NCBI GenBank assembly: GCA_022785155.1
Contig: JALFRH010000178.1
Coordinates: forward strand, 1-13,825
Direction of reading: 5' to 3'
DNA from: Spirochaetales bacterium
Lineage (GTDB): Bacteria; Spirochaetota; Spirochaetia; Sphaerochaetales; Sphaerochaetaceae
DNA length: 13,825 bases
The position numbers and the translations under genes are program-made. Under the pieces are notes generated by a model. The model ran no database searches. It saw nothing but the letters and a program-made list of their open reading frames with translations, and had not been told where the DNA came from. Of the stretch, positions 1 to 5,862 are shown piece by piece (position 1 is the stretch's first letter; every line of letters starts with the position of its first letter).

Positions 1-81
1 CTTGGAGTGAACGCCGTCTATCGACAGGTCACTTCCTATTTGTATAATAACCTCTCAAAGCTTATTGCGTCAATCATTTGA
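1..81 (+). CDS. possible C-terminal fragment of an unidentified gene
   Basis: Frame 1 is open from the left edge to a TGA at 79-81 and gives 26 residues, beginning LGVNAVYRQV and ending KLIASII. The other two plus frames stop at once or by base 45. The peptide has an ordinary amino-acid mix, with an amphipathic leucine/isoleucine-rich end, so it could be the tail of a gene lying to the left. I do not recognise a family, and a 26-codon open stretch can occur by chance. No terminator is obvious after it. Confidence 0.25.
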   Translation, partial: LGVNAVYRQVTSYLYNNLSKLIASII

Positions 82-280
82 TTTTCTTCAATACAACCTT
101 ACTTCATCGATAAAATGTGCAATTGTTTATCTACAAGTCTCTCTTCATTATTCTTAGATAGTCTACACATTTGACAAGAAGGCTAAACTTATTAAAGCTT
201 TTTGCCACAATTTACACTTTTTTCCCATTTTCCCGCAGCTTTTTTCTCAAATTTTTCTCAATGTCAGGTTTTACGGGGAC
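82..280. other. AT-rich intergenic stretch, no gene seen
   Basis: This stretch separates the possible gene end at 81 from the tRNA-Asp terminator. It is strongly AT-rich with runs of T (around 236-258). I see no open frame with a ribosome binding site, no convincing GC-rich hairpin and no tRNA-like fold. Confidence 0.5.
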
Positions 281-314
281 AAAAAAAGACTCTAAGCATT
301 ATACCTAGAGTCTT
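281..314 (-). terminator. Rho-independent terminator of tRNA-Asp
   Basis: Read on the minus strand, a 9-bp stem (AAGACTCTA at 306-314 pairing with TAGAGTCTT at 286-294) with an 11-nt loop is followed by a run of Ts (281-287). It begins 3 nt after the mature tRNA 3' end. Confidence 0.85.
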
Positions 315-317
315 GTT

Positions 318-391
318 CGTGAGAGACGGGGATCGAACCCGCGATCTCCGGCGTGACAGGCCAGCGCGATAACCAGCTTCGCTACTCCCAC
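318..391 (-). tRNA. tRNA-Asp (anticodon GUC)
   Basis: The minus strand folds into a complete 74-nt cloverleaf. The acceptor arms are GTGGGAG and CTCTCAC (one G-T pair), the D stem GCGA/TCGC has loop AGCTGGTTA, the anticodon stem CTGGC/GCCGG has loop CTGTCAC, the variable loop is AGATC, and the T arm GCGGG-TTCGATC-CCCGT is canonical. The anticodon GTC occupies 355-357, which decodes Asp. The discriminator base is G at 318. The CCA end is not encoded, so it must be added by tRNA nucleotidyltransferase. The gene stands alone between its own promoter (403-431) and terminator (281-314). Confidence 0.95.
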
Positions 392-402
392 ATGACACTG
401 AA

Positions 403-431
403 AGAATAGATAAAACCAAAAAAGTTGTCAA
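403..431 (-). promoter_or_regulatory. sigma-70-type promoter of tRNA-Asp
   Basis: On the minus strand TTGACA (426-431, perfect -35) and TATTCT (403-408, four of six to TATAAT) are separated by exactly 17 nt. The expected start, about 7 nt below the -10, lies a few bases before the tRNA 5' end at 391. This is the usual layout for a tRNA gene. Confidence 0.75.
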
Positions 432-469
432 CTATCTTTTAAAATATTTTTTAAACCTGTTAACTTTTG

Positions 470-1165
470 TTATTTTCCCAATAATTCGGCTTCTTCTCCG
501 GGCTCCAGCTCTTTCCATTTGCCTACCTCCAAAGAGCCCAGGGCGAGTTTGCCTTCCCTTATCCTCTTAAGGTAGGTTACATCCATTCCTCTTATGGCCA
601 TCATCCGTCTCACCTGATGATACTTCCCTTCCGTCACCACCACCCTGCTCTTTCCCTTCTCCATAGGAATAAGGAGAGCAGGCTTCAGGGTCTCGTCATC
701 AAGAACCATACCTGCTCTGAAGGCGGCAATGTCTTCTTTTTCCACACTTCCTGTGTGCTCCACGTAGTATTCCTTCTCTATTCCATTCTTAGGGGAAATG
801 AGACAATGGGCCAAGGCTCCATCATTGGTGAATATAAGAAGGCCTTCCGTATCTTTGTCCAGCCTGCCCACCGGGTATACCCCCATCTTCATCCACTCCT
901 TTGGTACAAGTTCCATTACAGTTCTGTCCCTGGGGTCTTCTGTACTGGTGACAAAACCCATGGGCTTATTTAGGACTGCAAGGATTCTTCTTTTCCTGAG
1001 AATAGGTTCTCCATCCAACATAACCAGATCCTCTTCCCCTATCTTTTCATCAAAGGAAAGGGCAGGAACACCGTTGACCTCTATTCTTTTTTCCTTAACA
1101 AGTTTCCTTACATCTTTTCTTGAGTAATCTGAATATTGGGCCACAAGTTTATCTAATCTATCCAT
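470..1165 (-). CDS. rsuA: RsuA/RluB-family rRNA pseudouridine synthase
   Basis: This 231-residue protein converts a uridine in ribosomal RNA to pseudouridine in the cytoplasm. An S4 RNA-binding domain covers about residues 1-60. The catalytic domain follows, with the family signature VGRLDKDTEGLL near residues 99-110; Asp103 is the expected nucleophile. Later motifs include GKYHQVRRM around residue 181-189, typical of the RsuA/RluB/RluE/RluF group. The length equals that of E. coli RsuA, which modifies U516 of 16S rRNA, so RsuA is the most likely member, but RluB or RluE specificity cannot be excluded. The ATG at 1163-1165 is preceded by a weak purine-rich AGAGAGAA. The gene is divergent from the DUF134-NifX gene, and the 97-nt gap contains a 20-bp palindrome. 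No GC-rich terminator follows its stop, so transcripts may run towards the tRNA. Confidence 0.9.
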   Translation of the reverse strand: MDRLDKLVAQYSDYSRKDVRKLVKEKRIEVNGVPALSFDEKIGEEDLVMLDGEPILRKRRILAVLNKPMGFVTSTEDPRDRTVMELVPKEWMKMGVYPVGRLDKDTEGLLIFTNDGALAHCLISPKNGIEKEYYVEHTGSVEKEDIAAFRAGMVLDDETLKPALLIPMEKGKSRVVVTEGKYHQVRRMMAIRGMDVTYLKRIREGKLALGSLEVGKWKELEPGEEAELLGK

Positions 1166-1203
1166 ACTTTGATTCTCTCTTTATACCTCGATTAATACAA
1201 CTA

Positions 1204-1232
1204 TAGACTTTGGTTTTATCTATGATTATATT
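1204..1232 (+). promoter_or_regulatory. candidate promoter of DUF134-NifX/rubredoxin
   Basis: TAGACT (1204-1209, four of six to TTGACA) and TATATT (1227-1232, five of six to TATAAT) are 17 nt apart. The predicted start falls near 1239, inside the palindrome at 1231-1250. That geometry fits repression by whatever binds the palindrome. Confidence 0.45.
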
Positions 1233-1250
1233 ATTGACATATGTCAATAA
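1231..1250. promoter_or_regulatory. perfect 20-bp palindrome, probable operator
   Basis: TTATTGACATATGTCAATAA is its own reverse complement over all 20 positions. It overlaps the -10 element and start region of the plus-strand promoter and ends 12 nt before the ATG of the DUF134-NifX gene. The core TTGAC-N4-GTCAA has the half-site spacing used by CRP/FNR-superfamily regulators. The HTH-containing DUF134 protein encoded just downstream is another candidate ligand (autoregulation). A related site lies at 11430-11449. Which protein binds is inference. Confidence 0.6.
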
Positions 1251-1262
1251 CAGAGGTAAAAG

Positions 1263-1991
1263 ATGGCTCGTCCAATACACAGAAGAACAATAGAGTCCAT
1301 TCCTGAGTACTCTTGTTTCCATACAGAGGGTATTCCATCTGGAGATGATGTGATTCTTTATACAGATGAGTTCGAGGTCATAAGACTTATAGATAAAGTC
1401 CATCTTTCCCAAGAAGAGGCAGCCAAGGAAATGGGAGTGTCCAGGGCCACAATCGCCTCCATTTACCAAAGGGCAAGAGACAAGATAGCCCTTTTGATTG
1501 TCGATGGAAGAAGCCTTTCCATTGGAGGTGGAGCCTTTGTACTTAAAGAAACAAATAAAGGAAACAAAAATAATGTCATTGCTGATAAAGGAGAAAAAAC
1601 AATGAGAATTGCAGTCACTTATGAAAACGGAGAAATTTTCCAGCACTTCGGAAGAACAGAGGAGTTTAAGGTCTATGATGTTGAGAATAATGAGATTAAA
1701 GCCTCGACCATAGTCAGCACCAACGGTCAGGGCCATGGAGCTCTTATCGGAGTATTGGAAGAACTTAAAATAGACACCTTGATCTGCGGCGGTATCGGAG
1801 GAGGAGCACAGATGGGAGTGGCAAGTATGGGTATAAAACTATATGGCGGTGTACAAGGAAAGGCCGATGATGCTGTGAAGGCACTTCTGGAAGGAAGGTT
1901 GGAACAAAACTCCAATGCAAACTGCAACCACCACCATGATGAAGGACACAATTGTTCCCATAGTAGTTGTGGAGGCCATTGCCACCACTAA
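1263..1991 (+). CDS. DUF134 HTH protein fused to NifX/NifB-type cofactor domain
   Basis: The 242-residue protein has two parts. Residues 1-95 form a DUF134 domain (PRxxRRTIESIPEY start, then a helix-turn-helix around 48-75, SQEEAAKEMGVSRATIASIY), a DNA-binding-like family often found beside NifX-type genes. Residues 114-215 form a dinitrogenase iron-molybdenum cofactor domain (MRIAVTYENG, FGRTEEFKVYDV, ICGGIGGGAQ), the fold that carries or assembles metal-cofactor precursors in NifX, NifY and NifB tails. Residues 221-242 are packed with eight His and four Cys and probably bind metal. AGAGGT at 1252-1257 is a good ribosome binding site 5 nt before the ATG. No other nif gene is present, so a role in nitrogen fixation is not supported; iron or metal-cluster handling or sensing is a better guess. 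It lies 61 nt upstream of a rubredoxin and is probably cotranscribed with it. Confidence 0.85.
   Translation: MARPIHRRTIESIPEYSCFHTEGIPSGDDVILYTDEFEVIRLIDKVHLSQEEAAKEMGVSRATIASIYQRARDKIALLIVDGRSLSIGGGAFVLKETNKGNKNNVIADKGEKTMRIAVTYENGEIFQHFGRTEEFKVYDVENNEIKASTIVSTNGQGHGALIGVLEELKIDTLICGGIGGGAQMGVASMGIKLYGGVQGKADDAVKALLEGRLEQNSNANCNHHHDEGHNCSHSSCGGHCHH
1587..1604 (+). promoter_or_regulatory. internal ribosome binding site and start within the fusion gene
   Basis: AAAGGAG at 1587-1593 stands 8 nt before an in-frame ATG (1602-1604, codon 114) that is exactly the first residue of the NifX-type domain (MRIAVTYENG). The preceding linker, residues 95-113, is rich in Lys and Asn, as expected of a former intergenic sequence now read through. 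A separate 129-residue NifX-like product could be made from here. Confidence 0.5.
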
Positions 1992-2012
1992 TTAATAAGC
2001 TTATATTTTATA

Positions 2013-2027
2013 TAGGAATTATTCCTA
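2013..2027. repeat. 15-nt interrupted palindrome before rubredoxin
   Basis: TAGGAAT-T-ATTCCTA is a perfect inverted repeat with a single central base, in the gap between the NifX-type gene and rubredoxin. The one-base centre makes an RNA hairpin of all seven pairs unlikely, so a protein-binding site or an internal regulatory site for rubredoxin is more plausible. The function is unknown. Confidence 0.4.
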
Positions 2028-2052
2028 ATCTTGTTATAAGGAGAAATACATT

Positions 2053-2208
2053 ATGAAGAAGTATGTTTGTCCATGTGGATATGTTTATGATCCAGCAGTT
2101 GGTGACCCAGACAGCGGAATCGCTCCAGGAACACCATTTGAAGATATTCCAGAAGATTGGGTTTGCCCTGTCTGTGGTATCTCCAAGGATATGTTCACAG
2201 AAGAGTAA
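2053..2208 (+). CDS. rubredoxin
   Basis: This 51-residue protein is a small cytoplasmic electron carrier with one iron held by four cysteines. The two iron-binding knuckles are visible: CPCGY near residues 6-10 and CPVCG near 38-42. Between them is the family core with VYDPAVGDPDSGI and the conserved PxxxFEDIPEDWVCP. The length is typical for a single-domain rubredoxin. TAAGGAG at 2037-2043, 9 nt before the ATG, is a strong ribosome binding site, better than that of the upstream gene. It follows the DUF134-NifX gene and precedes a terminator, so it closes that unit. In anaerobes rubredoxin usually passes electrons to oxygen- or peroxide-scavenging enzymes such as rubrerythrin or superoxide reductase. 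None of these partners is in the window. Confidence 0.95.
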   Translation: MKKYVCPCGYVYDPAVGDPDSGIAPGTPFEDIPEDWVCPVCGISKDMFTEE

Positions 2209-2215
2209 TCACAAA

Positions 2216-2261
2216 GGGGTGTAGAATAGTCCTTATGTCACTATATACACCCCATTTTTTT
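2216..2261 (+). terminator. Rho-independent terminator after rubredoxin
   Basis: GGGGTGTA (2216-2223) pairs with TACACCCC (2246-2253), extended inside by ATAGT/ACTAT (2226-2230 and 2240-2244), and is followed by A and seven Ts (2255-2261). On the minus strand the same stem can serve the convergent barrel gene, though with only a short T run. Confidence 0.85.
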
Positions 2262-2277
2262 CAGGCGATTTTCCCCA

Positions 2278-3801
2278 TCAGAATGCTTTGACCAAACCTA
2301 TGGCGATTATTGGAACGATTTCTTCATAGAATTCATCGTATTTGACCTCAATATCCACTTCAGTTTCCAAACCCTTTAGGTATTTATCAAGACTGAGGCT
2401 GAGTTTTCCTCCTACACTCCACACTCTCTTTATATCTCCGTTAAGATGCAACCAAGTGTCTTTGGTAGTGCCGTCTATGACTGTATCTATGTCATCATTC
2501 CCTCTCATAAGTAGAGCTGAGCGGACTTCCCCTTTTATCCATTGATTCTCCATTTCAAAGGAAAGGGATAATAGAATGGAGCCGGGCCCATATGGAAAAC
2601 CTAGATAGTAGGCGTCTATTTTATCTGTAAACCCGCCATAACTGGAGTAGAACCTATAGGGAAGAGTCATCTTTCCGTACTTATCGTTTTCAAATCTCTC
2701 CCCATCATAGCTTTCCCTTCTGTTATATAGATAGTTGGTAGCCCAATAGAACTCTCCGACCAAATGAAAACCACCCTCATCCCTTAGAGTAGCTTCCTTA
2801 AGGGCATAATCATTGTTTTTCCTGATAGGAGAAGAGAATTCTTCGCCCACAAAGAGCTTATAATCGAAGCCAAAACCAAAACCTATACCTGTAGGCTTAT
2901 TGTTGAAGCCACCCTCTCCTGGGAAATACAGGTCATCCTGGGCATATTGGGCCCATAGCCTCAGTTCCTTTATCTTCCCTTCCAAGGATACTTCGATCAT
3001 TACGTTGGAGTGTTCTTCCTGATATAAGTTGTGCCATAGGACAAAAGGAGTCATGTCAAAGAAGCCCGGATGTGCTCCATAGATACAGTTCATCTCAGAA
3101 AAACCGAATCTGAATACATCATTTGATATTGTCACTTTGTGCACAAAGAAGGTCTTCATGAGATCGGTCTCTTCGCCATACCCATTGATAGTGCTGTTGG
3201 ATCCTCCGATTCCATAGAGGGAATAGGAGAGATTGAACTTTCCTTCTATGTAAGAGGCTCCAAGGGCGATGGCATCAAGATTAGGCTGGGCTTCGGAAGA
3301 AAGCATGAAGCTATACTTTCCAGGGCCCATATCCAGTTTTCTTCGTCCCACAGAAACAAAGAAATATGGATTCGAATACTCTATGAAAGCGACCTGGGGA
3401 TATTGGGCGTTTGTCACAACATATTTTGTGTTGCCCAAATATGGGATATTGGAGTGAGGTGCAACCCCTATGAAGTTGGACAACTCCTCCCTTATATCAA
3501 TCTTCAGCAAAAAGAAAATGTTATCTGTCTCGATTTCAAAGCCGGCGGCAATAAGCTCCGGGCGACTATCAAAACGAAGAATGGTGTCCTGTATCCTTTC
3601 GCTGCTTCCCTCTATAGCCTTATCATCAAGCATACTTCTGAAGCCATCGTCCCCTCCTTTGGGCCACTGGGGATAGAGAAGAGGGGTGGAGTCAACAAGA
3701 AAATATGGTGAAAGCTGCAGAAAAGGAGTTATTCCTGCAGACACAAACAATAGAGGAAGTATCAAAACAAGGATTACCAAGATTATTCTTTTCTTCATCA
3801 T
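2278..3801 (-). CDS. probable outer-membrane beta-barrel protein, Wzi-like
   Basis: A 507-residue protein begins with a classical signal peptide (MMKKR, a hydrophobic run to about residue 20, likely cut after VSA22). The rest is rich in aromatic residues, with alternating short hydrophobic stretches, and it ends in ...IIAIGLVKAF. A terminal phenylalanine preceded by alternating hydrophobics is the usual barrel-insertion signal. Residues 152-176 (GRRKLDMGPG, then LSSEAQPNLD) resemble the GRxxxxxGPG...S..A.P pattern of the capsule-assembly Wzi superfamily, so a Wzi-like barrel is my best guess; surface polysaccharide binding is unproven. No capsule genes are near. The tandem ATGs at the start are preceded only by a weak purine-rich stretch. 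Only 26 nt separate it from the upstream terminator, so its promoter must overlap that terminator or lie inside the acyl-CoA synthetase gene. Confidence 0.6.
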   Translation of the reverse strand: MMKKRIILVILVLILPLLFVSAGITPFLQLSPYFLVDSTPLLYPQWPKGGDDGFRSMLDDKAIEGSSERIQDTILRFDSRPELIAAGFEIETDNIFFLLKIDIREELSNFIGVAPHSNIPYLGNTKYVVTNAQYPQVAFIEYSNPYFFVSVGRRKLDMGPGKYSFMLSSEAQPNLDAIALGASYIEGKFNLSYSLYGIGGSNSTINGYGEETDLMKTFFVHKVTISNDVFRFGFSEMNCIYGAHPGFFDMTPFVLWHNLYQEEHSNVMIEVSLEGKIKELRLWAQYAQDDLYFPGEGGFNNKPTGIGFGFGFDYKLFVGEEFSSPIRKNNDYALKEATLRDEGGFHLVGEFYWATNYLYNRRESYDGERFENDKYGKMTLPYRFYSSYGGFTDKIDAYYLGFPYGPGSILLSLSFEMENQWIKGEVRSALLMRGNDDIDTVIDGTTKDTWLHLNGDIKRVWSVGGKLSLSLDKYLKGLETEVDIEVKYDEFYEEIVPIIAIGLVKAF

Positions 3802-3827
3802 ACGAGAATTCTAACTCTCATAGGAGC

Positions 3828-3856
3828 AAAAAAGAAGCCCTGGATTTCTCCAGAGC
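3828..3856 (-). terminator. Rho-independent terminator of the acyl-CoA synthetase gene
   Basis: Read on the minus strand, GCTCTGGA (3849-3856) pairs with TCCAGGGC (3837-3844) around a GAAA tetraloop. The stem is 8 bp with one G-T pair. TTCTTTTTT follows. It starts 6 nt after the stop codon of the synthetase gene. Confidence 0.85.
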
Positions 3857-3862
3857 CTATAG

Positions 3863-5650
3863 TCACTTTTCTTCCTTTTTCTTTCTTGAATACAGGAATC
3901 TTTTGATCTTCTGGGTAGGAGTACGTTCGAAGTCCTTTTCCTGAAGCTCAGTGTCTGCGATCTTTGAGAAAGAAGAGAGTTGTTCGTTAACACTCTTTTT
4001 CAGCTTCACCAAGTATTTCTCAGCTTCATCCTTTACATCCGTAGCGCTTATCTTCAACTTCTCCTGCATAGCTTCAAGGTCAATCTTAATAAGGGCCACC
4101 AAGCCTCCATCTCCAGGGACGACCAAAGACTCTTGGACGAATTCCATGTTGTTTATAAGGCTTTCAATGGATTCAGGATAAATATTCTCTCCTGCAGGAC
4201 CAAGGATCATTGTCTTCACCCTACCCCTTATTGAAAGGTAGCCATGTTTATCCAAGTAACCCAAGTCTCCTGTCTTGAAGTAGCCGTCCTCTGTGAAGAC
4301 CTCTTTATTAAGCTCTTCATTGTTGTAATATCCTGTCATGACATTAGGTCCCTTGACAGCTATTTCACCCACACCATCTTCATTCTTGTTAAGCAGAATC
4401 ACATGGTCATGTTTTACAGGCTTTCCAATGTAACCCTTTTTATGCATCTTGTGCTTAGGCCCACAGCCTGCAATAAGAGGGCTTGTTTCAGTCAGTCCAT
4501 AGCCCAAGGCATATGGGAAGTGGCAGGAATAGAGGAAATCCCAAACAGTTTCATCCAATGGGGCCCCACCTATACCGAAGAACCTGATGCAGCCTCCCAT
4601 GGTGGATATAAGCTTTGTCTTGACAGTCTTCAATACAATCCATTTTGTAAGAGGATTCTTATAGAGCTTGGCAATCTTAGGGTTATCTCTAAGGGTGGGC
4701 AATACAGCAGCCTTATAAATCTTCTCAATAAGGAGAGGAACTGTAAGGATTACATGGGGTCTCACTTCCTTGAAGGCCCTCATCAATATTGTTGTTGCAG
4801 GCGGTTTGCCCAAGAATACTATCTCCGCTCCCTGCAAGAGACACAACAAATGTGTAATTGTGAACTCATAGCAATGGCTCATGGGGAGAATGGACAACAC
4901 CCTGACACCCTTCTTTACCTTGACATATGTATCTGAGCTTTCGTCTGCACAGACAAGAAGGTTCTTATGTGTAAGGATAACGCCCTTGCTGGAACCGGTG
5001 GTTCCGCTTGTAAAAATAAGGGATGCCATATCATCTTCAGAAGGAACGGAAGTATTGATAAGGGTATAATTATGGCTATGTTCCTTCAATGATATTCCAG
5101 GGGCATTTTCAAAGGTGAAACCTTCAGGAATGGAAGGTATCTGTGTAAGATCCTCCATACGCACAACCATAAGATTATTGGAGTATGCGTATTTCTCCAC
5201 CTTCTTGAAGTGCTTAACGTTGACACATACGGCTTTGGCTCCGCTTTCCTTAAGAATCCCCTCCATCTCTCTTTGTGAGAAATCGGGGAGGATAGGAACA
5301 GCCACACATCCCACATATGTGATTCCAAGATACATCATCATCCAAAAAGGACATGACTCGCCTACGATTGCAACTCTGTCACCTTTGGCGAAGCCCTTTT
5401 CCAAAAGGTATGTGGAAATATTTTCCGCACCCCACTTAAGCCTGTTGTATGAGATGAACTTATCTTCTTCATCACCGAAAATCGAATATGCCTTCAAGTT
5501 TCCAAAACGGCTGGTAATGGCTTCCAGGAAGCCTCTGAAGGTATACTCCTGGACCCACTTCATCTTCAGGCCATCGCTTCTCTTTATTTTTCTGCATGCC
5601 GAGGTCTTTATTACAATGGGTTTCTTCTTTTTATTCTTTTTGGCTGACAT
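3863..5650 (-). CDS. AMP-binding long-chain acyl-CoA (or acyl-ACP) synthetase
   Basis: The 595-residue enzyme belongs to the adenylate-forming superfamily, which activates a carboxylic acid with ATP to an acyl-AMP and then transfers it to CoA or another thiol. The phosphate-binding loop is at 213-223 (FTSGTTGSSKG), the adenine motif YGLTET at 384-389, TGD at 460-462 with the hinge region GYLSIRGR at 470-477, and the C-terminal catalytic lysine is probably Lys581 in RTPTQKIKR. Size and motif spacing fit FadD-like fatty-acid ligases rather than acetyl-CoA synthetase. The N-terminus has a lysine-rich extension (residues 4-10 contain six lysines), which may bring the enzyme to the membrane. AGAGG 6 nt before the ATG supports this start. 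Its product probably feeds exogenous fatty acids into lipid synthesis. It ends in its own terminator. Confidence 0.9.
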   Translation of the reverse strand: MSAKKNKKKKPIVIKTSACRKIKRSDGLKMKWVQEYTFRGFLEAITSRFGNLKAYSIFGDEEDKFISYNRLKWGAENISTYLLEKGFAKGDRVAIVGESCPFWMMMYLGITYVGCVAVPILPDFSQREMEGILKESGAKAVCVNVKHFKKVEKYAYSNNLMVVRMEDLTQIPSIPEGFTFENAPGISLKEHSHNYTLINTSVPSEDDMASLIFTSGTTGSSKGVILTHKNLLVCADESSDTYVKVKKGVRVLSILPMSHCYEFTITHLLCLLQGAEIVFLGKPPATTILMRAFKEVRPHVILTVPLLIEKIYKAAVLPTLRDNPKIAKLYKNPLTKWIVLKTVKTKLISTMGGCIRFFGIGGAPLDETVWDFLYSCHFPYALGYGLTETSPLIAGCGPKHKMHKKGYIGKPVKHDHVILLNKNEDGVGEIAVKGPNVMTGYYNNEELNKEVFTEDGYFKTGDLGYLDKHGYLSIRGRVKTMILGPAGENIYPESIESLINNMEFVQESLVVPGDGGLVALIKIDLEAMQEKLKISATDVKDEAEKYLVKLKKSVNEQLSSFSKIADTELQEKDFERTPTQKIKRFLYSRKKKEEK

Positions 5651-5680
5651 TAATAACCTCTGTTTTTTCTGACAGTTAAG

Positions 5681-5709
5681 AAGTTAATGTAATTTTCACT
5701 CGGTGACAA
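5681..5709 (-). promoter_or_regulatory. candidate promoter of the acyl-CoA synthetase gene
   Basis: On the minus strand TTGTCA (5704-5709, five of six) and TAACTT (5681-5686, four of six) are 17 nt apart, which would give a leader of about 25 nt. The rest of the gap up to 5812 holds only short inverted repeats (for example TAGTTAACTA near 5768 and ACCG/CGGT near 5729) and no gene. Confidence 0.35.
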
Positions 5710-5812
5710 TTAGGGATTTATTCCCATACCGCGGAATCGGTTCACCATAACCATGGCATAGTAAGTATAGTTAACTACAACTATTTTCCACTTTTTAGGG
5801 CATATACAAGAG

Positions 5813-5848
5813 AAAAACGGAGAAAAGCACCATACTTTCTCCGTTTTT
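5813..5848 (-). terminator. strong hairpin terminator after the B-repeat protein
   Basis: AAAAACGGAGAAA (5813-5825) and TTTCTCCGTTTTT (5836-5848) form a perfect 13-bp stem with a 10-nt loop. The A/T ends of the stem supply the T run in either direction, so it can work on both strands. It lies 14 nt past the stop codon of the minus-strand gene. Confidence 0.85.
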
Positions 5849-5862
5849 CAACTATGGATTGA

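Noticed and set aside
617..1127. Open frames of 109-118 codons on the plus strand opposite the pseudouridine synthase
   Set aside because: They are antisense to a clearly conserved gene, have no ribosome binding site and their products look like low-complexity read-through.
1158..1736. A 192-codon minus-strand frame opposite the DUF134-NifX gene
   Set aside because: It overlaps the divergent promoter region and a well-supported gene, and its Cys/Phe/Ser-rich product resembles no family.
4244..4936. A 230-codon plus-strand frame opposite the acyl-CoA synthetase
   Set aside because: It lies wholly antisense to a gene with all adenylation motifs; no start signal.
5700..5780. Cluster of small inverted repeats upstream of the acyl-CoA synthetase, considered as a riboswitch
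   Set aside because: The stems are only 4-6 bp, do not nest into a known riboswitch layout, and most lie upstream of the candidate promoter.
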